64,000 bases of DNA, from contig JAFYAV010000001.1 of assembly GCA_017540545.1 (NCBI GenBank), positions 399,077-463,076 of the forward strand, read 5' to 3'. Position 1 is the stretch's first letter. The number at the start of each line of letters is the position of its first letter. The notes beneath the pieces were generated by a model. That model saw only the letters and a program-made list of their open reading frames with translations, had not been told where the DNA came from and made no database searches. The stretch is from Candidatus Saccharimonadota bacterium (GTDB lineage: Bacteria; Patescibacteriota; Saccharimonadia; Saccharimonadales; Saccharimonadaceae). This document shows, piece by piece, positions 59,304 to 64,000 of this stretch. The translations under genes and the position numbers were made by a program.

Positions 59304-61682
59304 ATGGAGAGATATTTAGACTATTTTGTCCCGTCGCACTACGATTTGGATTTAAATATTAATGATGAGAAAAATCAGCTATCCGCAACTGCTACTATTC
59401 GTGGCAAAGCATTGGCGGAAACAATAAAGTTGCATGCCGTAAATATTAACATTGAGAGTATCTTAGTAGACAGCAAGAAAAGTGCCTATGACGGCGCAGC
59501 TGATACGATAATAATTGACAATCTAGTGCAGGGGAATCATGAGATAACGATTAAATACACCGCTCCGATTACCTCAGACATGGAGGGAGTCTATCTTTCG
59601 ACCTATAAAGCCAATAACAAGAATGAAAAAATCGTTGCTACCCAGTTTGAATCGCATTACGCACGCCAATGTTTTCCGTGTGTCGATGAACCGGCCGCAA
59701 AGGCAACTTTCACTATCACGATTTCTTCTGCAGATAAGACTGACACCATTCTTTCAAATATGCCTGCCGTTTCTGAAGATATTGAGGGGGACCGCAAAGT
59801 TGTGCAATTTGCCGAAACTCCAAAGATGTCGACCTATCTTGTAGCTTTTGCTCTGGGACACTTCGTTAGTTATGAGGCCACTTCGGCGCATGGCATTACC
59901 ATTACCTCTTATGCCGGTATCCATCAGAAGGCTTCTGACCTTGAATACGCAACGCATTTTGCGGCCGACGTGCTGGATTTTTATGATGACCGCTTCGACA
60001 CGCCTTTTCCGTTGCCAAAAATGGACTTATTGGCCCTGCCGGACTTTGAATCTGGCGCAATGGAGAATTGGGGGCTAGTCACTTTTCGCGAAATTTGCCT
60101 CTTATGTAACGAAAAGTCCGCCCAAGAAATTCGGCAATACGTTGCCATCGTGGTGGCACACGAGCTCTCACATATGTGGTTCGGCGATCTCGTTACGATG
60201 AAATGGTGGGATGATCTCTGGCTAAATGAGTCGTTCGCAAATCTGATGGAAGTTTATTCTACGGATAAAATTCGCCCTGAGCTTCACGCATGGGAGGACT
60301 TCTACCTTACGGCCATCGCACAGTCACTTAAGCGTGACAGCCTGCCGGGCGTTCAGCCAGTCAAAGTTGAAGTTAAGAACGTTGAGGATATTTCGAACCT
60401 CTTTGATTCAGCAATCGTCTACGGTAAGGGCTCACATTTGCTACTTATGTTAATGCGCATAATGGGCGAGAGCAACTTTTTTGCTGGCCTTAAGGACTAT
60501 TTTGCGGCACATCAATATGGCAATACTGTGTCTGACGACTTGTGGGATGCGCTCACTCCACACTGTGACTTTAATGTGCGCGAATTTATGACGCCATGGC
60601 TAGTGCAATCTGGACTTCCAGTAATAGACGGCGATACGCAAAAGCGTTTTCTTATTACGGGTGAGACAGACGGGTCGCATTATCCAATTATCGAGCAGAC
60701 AGATGACCTTTCGGGTCACTACATTATTAATAATAATGAAGACGAATTGGCTGCCAAAGTTAGCCAAGCTGCCACACTTTCTCAGGAGCAAAAGCTACGT
60801 TTGCTGATTGACCGACGTTTGCTTGCCAAGACTTCCTATGCTCAGAGCGTCTCACTTATGCCACTAGCTCAAGCCTTCTCGAGTGAGACTAGCGCCTGTG
60901 TCTGGGATTTCGTTTCGGCCATTGTGGCCGATCTCAAGGTGTTCTTCGATCCAGAGTCCGAAGAGGAGGAGCAATTTAAGGCATTTGTACGTAAACTAGC
61001 CCTTCCGAACTATCGCCGCCTGGGGGTGATTAGTCGCCCAGAAGATACATATGACGACATTGAGCTGCGTTCGACAATCATGGGGCTGATGTTATATTCC
61101 GACGACGAGGAGTTTCTGGGAGCCGTCGAGAAAGCCTATGAGAATATCGATATTACAGATGTTGATGCCGACCTGCGCTGGGTGGTGGGTGCTGCACTAG
61201 TAAAAAAGCATGACGACCTTTGTGCTAAGTATTTTGAAATATATAAGAAGACGCCAGACTCCGCACTGAAGAATGACCTAATTGGCGCAATTACGATGAC
61301 TAAACAAAAGGATACTGCATTAGGCTTATTTGAACACCTCAAAGATGGCACCGTGCGTGCGCAAGACCGTCTCTCGTTCTTTCTTCGTCTCTTGCGCAAC
61401 CATCTCGTCAAGAATGAGACCCTTGACTGGCTCTATCGAAACTGGGATTGGCTCTATCGCGAGGAGGGCGACAAAACTATTTCAGAGTATCCGCGCTATG
61501 CCGCCAATTACATACGCAAGCCAGAAGAAGCGGAGAAGTTCAAACGATTCTTCAACCAGCACAAAGATGAGAAAATTCTCGCTCGCGATGTGGTTATCGC
61601 CTATTCCGAGATTGACGCTCGCCTCAAGTTAATTGCTACCGACCGGCCAGCGATTCTCAATTATTTGAAAAACACTGTATAA
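59304..61682 (+). CDS. M1 family aminopeptidase (zinc)
   Basis: 792 residues. The N-terminal beta domain starts at MERYLDYFVPSHYDLDLNI. The exopeptidase motif GAMEN and zinc motif VAHELSHMWFGD (HExxH), with the second Glu in NESFANLMEVY, are intact. A helical C-terminal domain (about 510-792) follows. It frees N-terminal amino acids from peptides, suiting a cell that lives on imported peptides. Close to ERAP/puromycin-sensitive types (about 850-900) but shortened. No export signal. Confidence 0.95.
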   Translation: MERYLDYFVPSHYDLDLNINDEKNQLSATATIRGKALAETIKLHAVNINIESILVDSKKSAYDGAADTIIIDNLVQGNHEITIKYTAPITSDMEGVYLSTYKANNKNEKIVATQFESHYARQCFPCVDEPAAKATFTITISSADKTDTILSNMPAVSEDIEGDRKVVQFAETPKMSTYLVAFALGHFVSYEATSAHGITITSYAGIHQKASDLEYATHFAADVLDFYDDRFDTPFPLPKMDLLALPDFESGAMENWGLVTFREICLLCNEKSAQEIRQYVAIVVAHELSHMWFGDLVTMKWWDDLWLNESFANLMEVYSTDKIRPELHAWEDFYLTAIAQSLKRDSLPGVQPVKVEVKNVEDISNLFDSAIVYGKGSHLLLMLMRIMGESNFFAGLKDYFAAHQYGNTVSDDLWDALTPHCDFNVREFMTPWLVQSGLPVIDGDTQKRFLITGETDGSHYPIIEQTDDLSGHYIINNNEDELAAKVSQAATLSQEQKLRLLIDRRLLAKTSYAQSVSLMPLAQAFSSETSACVWDFVSAIVADLKVFFDPESEEEEQFKAFVRKLALPNYRRLGVISRPEDTYDDIELRSTIMGLMLYSDDEEFLGAVEKAYENIDITDVDADLRWVVGAALVKKHDDLCAKYFEIYKKTPDSALKNDLIGAITMTKQKDTALGLFEHLKDGTVRAQDRLSFFLRLLRNHLVKNETLDWLYRNWDWLYREEGDKTISEYPRYAANYIRKPEEAEKFKRFFNQHKDEKILARDVVIAYSEIDARLKLIATDRPAILNYLKNTV

Positions 61683-61683
61683 T
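61678..61683 (+). promoter_or_regulatory. -10 box of the 61692 gene
   Basis: TATAAT overlaps the stop codon of the aminopeptidase gene and ends 8 nt before ATG 61692. Confidence 0.5.
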
Positions 61684-61691
61684 AGAAGCAT

Positions 61692-61877
61692 ATGCGGAAT
61701 AAATCAGGCAATCGACGCAATGTCGATAACCGTCAATCAACATCAAAACCCAATAATAACAATAAATCTAGTTACCTACCCGTCGCGATTGTCGCTGGCG
61801 TTATTGCTACAATCTTCTTCATAATTAACGTTATGGGCTTCGTCGGTGATATGAGCCATGACCATTACGCCTTATAA
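61692..61877 (+). CDS. Small single-helix membrane protein, unknown
   Basis: 61 residues: an Asn/Arg/Ser-rich N-terminus (RNKSGNRRNVDNRQSTSKPN) and one helix (about 30-51), then a short outer tail with His residues (DMSHDHYAL). No family. First of four small membrane genes in a row. Confidence 0.5.
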   Translation: MRNKSGNRRNVDNRQSTSKPNNNNKSSYLPVAIVAGVIATIFFIINVMGFVGDMSHDHYAL

Positions 61878-61891
61878 AAAGGAGCAGAAAA

Positions 61892-62512
61892 ATGGCATCA
61901 TCGAAAAAAACGGGAACGGCTAAAGAAACACCAGTAATATATCTCTCAGATAAAGCTAAGCGCACGAAGCCGGGGAAAACGGACACTGCGCCAGGAGTCA
62001 TCTCGGCAATACTTATACCCGCTCTTAGCCTCATTCGAGCTCCCTTATTAATCGGGAGCACAAGCGGCAGCTCCAGTATGGGCATGGGATTCTATTGGCT
62101 ATTATATATCGTTCCTATAATGATTGTCCTCACTATCATCCTCGTAATTGTCGACGCGGTTGTCGCCCATCGCCTAAGCGCTGCACATAGGGGGAAAACG
62201 CCATATTGGACGACATCTGGACTAATATCGCTTGTTCTACTTAATATCATAATGCTAATATTTCCCGCCACAATGTTGCTTGACTGTATGCACATTATGC
62301 ATATTGATAAACGAGTAACAGCGCTTCTTGTTGCGGCGATTAATCTGGCTAACATAATAGCCAGCATATGGGGACTCGCTAGGATAGGCAGAGGCGAATA
62401 TATTAGCGTTTCTAAGAGGACTTCATTTTGGCTTGCGCTAGTAATAGCCGTGCTCGCTATCGCCGTAATCGCAGTTTTAGTTGCATGTGGGATGGTAATG
62501 TTGGGATGGTAA
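61892..62512 (+). CDS. Five-helix membrane protein, unknown
   Basis: 206 residues. A charged N-terminus (SSKKTGTAKETPVIYLSDKAKRTKP) is followed by helices at about 33-53, 70-93, 110-130, 144-163 and 174-202. SD aaaaaggag; 14 nt behind the 61-residue gene, so co-transcribed. No motif recognised. Confidence 0.55.
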   Translation: MASSKKTGTAKETPVIYLSDKAKRTKPGKTDTAPGVISAILIPALSLIRAPLLIGSTSGSSSMGMGFYWLLYIVPIMIVLTIILVIVDAVVAHRLSAAHRGKTPYWTTSGLISLVLLNIIMLIFPATMLLDCMHIMHIDKRVTALLVAAINLANIIASIWGLARIGRGEYISVSKRTSFWLALVIAVLAIAVIAVLVACGMVMLGW

Positions 62513-62551
62513 TGTAAATACATAAGGTAATTATCAGTAGGATACAAGTAT

Positions 62552-62916
62552 ATGCAAAAAAGAAAACAAAAAACCAAAAACAGGGAATTGAGAAATGGGA
62601 TTTTGTGTTAAGTATTGCCTCAGTAGTAATAGCCATAGGTGAGGGCTTTATCTGGATAAGCCCCGCATTGGCGTGCCTAAAATACGGCGAAGTACCGGGT
62701 TCCTATGCGTGGTATTGGCCATTTTTGTTTGTTGATGCGATAAAGTATTTTACGCCAATATTTCTACTAGTTGATATTGGCGTGATTATATGTCTAATTA
62801 ATATGTATAAAGAGAGAAGAGCATGCCTGATAGCGTTCGGCCTCTTTTCGTTCTTGTTAATCCATCTTCTGACAATGCTAATCACTTGCCAGTCGGGCTT
62901 TTTTGTTAAGTTTTAA
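62552..62916 (+). pseudogene. Three-helix membrane protein, frame broken at an A-run
   Basis: From ATG 62552 the frame stops after 19 codons (taa at 62609-62611). One extra A in the run of six A at 62556-62561 would give MQKKKTKNQKQGIEKWDFVL joined to the open frame that continues to 62916, a 121-residue protein with three membrane helices. The alternative is that translation begins at GTG 62605 (103 residues). Explanations are a sequencing error in the A-run, a fresh mutation, or slippage at the A-run. No family recognised. Confidence 0.5.
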
Positions 62917-62917
62917 A

Positions 62918-63124
62918 ATGACTACCTCGTTTTTGGCCGTAACGGCGGCCTTATTATGTGTAGCTATTCTATTAATCAATGTCCTTAGTGTAATTGGGTA
63001 TATATTTGGCTGGAAACGCGTCAAAATATCTGGTAAATTATCGCTCGCTCTGAGTGTTATTGTGACACTATTTGGCCTTGCGCTAACTGTGGCATTCATG
63101 CAATCTCTCATAAGAGCCGCCTAA
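62918..63124 (+). CDS. Small two-helix membrane protein, unknown
   Basis: 68 residues: helices at about 4-27 and 40-62 joined by a short basic loop (GWKRVKISGKL). ATG 62918 is one base after the previous stop. An in-frame TTG at 62903 is less likely. Last gene before the 23S rRNA leader. Confidence 0.5.
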   Translation: MTTSFLAVTAALLCVAILLINVLSVIGYIFGWKRVKISGKLSLALSVIVTLFGLALTVAFMQSLIRAA

Positions 63125-63160
63125 TAGCGCCCGAAAACGAAAAAAACTTCAAAAAAGCCC

Positions 63161-63189
63161 TTGCATTGGCCGGCAATATGCGCTAATAT
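63161..63189 (+). promoter_or_regulatory. 23S rRNA promoter
   Basis: TTGCAT, exactly 17 nt, TAATAT. The predicted start is near 63196. There is no 16S rRNA between it and the 23S gene. Confidence 0.75.
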
Positions 63190-63244
63190 AAGGACAGTTT
63201 TTGTTCATGTTCGTTTTGAACCTCTGAAATTAGTCTGATAAACT

Positions 63245-63303
63245 GCGAAAAAAAAGAAAAACATTCTATTTTCTTCGCGCCGAATTTATCTTTTAACAAT
63301 TTG
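63245..63303 (+). promoter_or_regulatory. boxB/boxA-like antitermination leader
   Basis: A long hairpin (63245-63278; gcgaa..agaaaa with ttttct..ttcgc) is followed by tcttttaacaatttg (63289-63303), a close match to the rRNA boxA core (ctctttaacaattt). It should load the Nus antitermination complex. A further stem ttgac / gtcaa (63329-63333 with about 63384-63388) encloses two hairpins and may guide 5' processing. Confidence 0.6.
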
Positions 63304-63396
63304 ATTAGACAACGAAAGAAATTTAATTGACGGCATAGCGAGAAATCGCATGCAGCTAGTATTTGAAGATCAATTACTAGTTAAGTCAATGCATAA

Positions 63397-64000
63397 AAAG
63401 GTACATAAGGGCACTGATAGTGGATGCCTTGACATTTGCAACCGATGAAGGACGTAGAACTCTGCGATAAGCTTCGGGTAGCTGAGAACAAGCTTTAATC
63501 CGGAGATTTCCGAATGGGGAAACCTAATTCAAGTCATGTTGAATTGCCGTTAGCTGAACACATAGGCTAATGAGACGGGAACCAGCCGAACTGAATCATC
63601 TTAGTAGGTTGAGGAAAAGAAAATAACCAATGATTCCGAAAGTAGTGGCGAGCGAAATTGGAACAGTCTAAACCTCAAGATAACCTTACGGGTTAACGCC
63701 CAGAGTTATCAGGGGTGTTGCGTGTTTACACAATTTTTATGCTGAGCAGTTAAGCTTGCTTGACCGTTCGGCATAAAAACCAACAGCGTTAACTGAGTGG
63801 ATAAGTATCCTAGTTGATAGCGGAAGCGTTTGAATGGCGCGCCAAAGATGGTGAAAGCCCAGTATGCGAAATCAACTATTGAACTTATATGTGTTTTCAC
63901 AAGTAGGACGGGGCACGAGAAACCCTGTTTGAATCCGGCAGGACCACCTGCCAAGACTAAATATTGTAATTGATCGATAGCGAACTAGTACAGTGATGGA
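63397..64000 (+). rRNA. 23S ribosomal RNA, 5' part (runs off window)
   Basis: The conserved 5' domain is clear: gtggatgccttg, ccgatgaaggacg, ctgcgataagc, ccgaatggggaaacc, and further on gtagtggcgagcgaa and caggaccacctg-like positions. The mature 5' end is placed at about 63397 by spacing to ggatgcc in other bacteria and is approximate by several nt. The gene is truncated by the window edge. No intron is seen in the visible part. Confidence 0.96.

Noticed and set aside
63709..63954. Open frame on the minus strand inside the 23S rRNA
   Set aside because: It lies wholly in the conserved rRNA sequence and is a chance frame.
1..64000. Insertion sequences, prophage, CRISPR arrays, integrase or attachment sites
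   Set aside because: No transposase, integrase or cas-like protein and no regular spaced repeats were seen on either strand. The tRNA-Trp gene has no nearby partial copy that I could find.

Overview
The window looks like part of the chromosome of a Candidatus Saccharibacteria (TM7, Patescibacteria/CPR) cell. This rests on inference: no 16S rRNA is present, and the 23S rRNA is cut off by the right edge. The supporting signs are a standard genetic code (TGA is not read through), mid-range GC, and very tight packing with frequent overlaps. Biosynthetic pathways and recognisable transcription factors are almost absent. The energy route visible here is phosphoketolase/acetate kinase. There are many small membrane proteins of no known family, very large surface proteins with MucBP/Cna-B type repeats, and a GH57 plus GT4 storage-polysaccharide pair.

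Layout. 0-6.2 kb: QueH, a HIT protein, ribosomal protein L31 with an unlisted 35-residue basic gene behind it, and two overlapping membrane-anchored WG-repeat proteins. 6.2-14 kb: serS-hpf-secA, an M16 peptidase, a UPF0200-like P-loop kinase, a TylF-like methyltransferase and a TraX-like membrane protein. 14.1-16.2 kb: dnaK under a CIRCE operator. 16.2-17.25 kb: a self-contained cassette with a consensus promoter, a structured leader RNA, two tandem paralogous genes of unknown function and a terminator. 17.3-23.2 kb: rmuC, lepB, an HtrA-type protease, a second orphan cassette, then rpsB-tsf. 23.4-28.1 kb: a 1162-residue adhesin-like protein and an unusual aquaporin. 28.2-38.5 kb: pheS-pheT-FKBP, a third orphan cassette, sbcB, an OafA-like acyltransferase and phosphotransacetylase. 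38.5-52.4 kb (minus strand): GH57, GT4, a heterodimeric ABC exporter, a 1297-residue Cna-B surface protein and a helicase IV-like protein with eroded ATPase motifs. 52.4-63.1 kb: small membrane proteins, tRNA-Trp, NrnA-like DHH protein, a phosphoketolase split over two overlapping genes, acetate kinase, an M1 aminopeptidase and four small membrane genes. 63.1-64 kb: a promoter, a boxA-type leader and the first ~600 nt of 23S rRNA, with no 16S rRNA in front.

How the genes work together. The split phosphoketolase yields acetyl phosphate, which acetate kinase turns into ATP and phosphotransacetylase links to acetyl-CoA. GH57 and GT4 probably handle an alpha-glucan store. SecA, signal peptidase, HtrA, FKBP and the surface proteins form an export and envelope set suited to an epibiont.

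Gene expression follows two visible styles. Most operon-leading genes have an extended -10 box (TGn-TAnnnT) ending only 6-10 nt before the start codon, so their mRNAs should be leaderless or nearly so. Internal genes and the three orphan cassettes carry Shine-Dalgarno sequences instead. The best candidates for something undescribed are the leader RNA/tandem-paralogue cassette (16.2-17.25 kb), the split phosphoketolase, and the pseudo-helicase with a PD-(D/E)xK-like insert.
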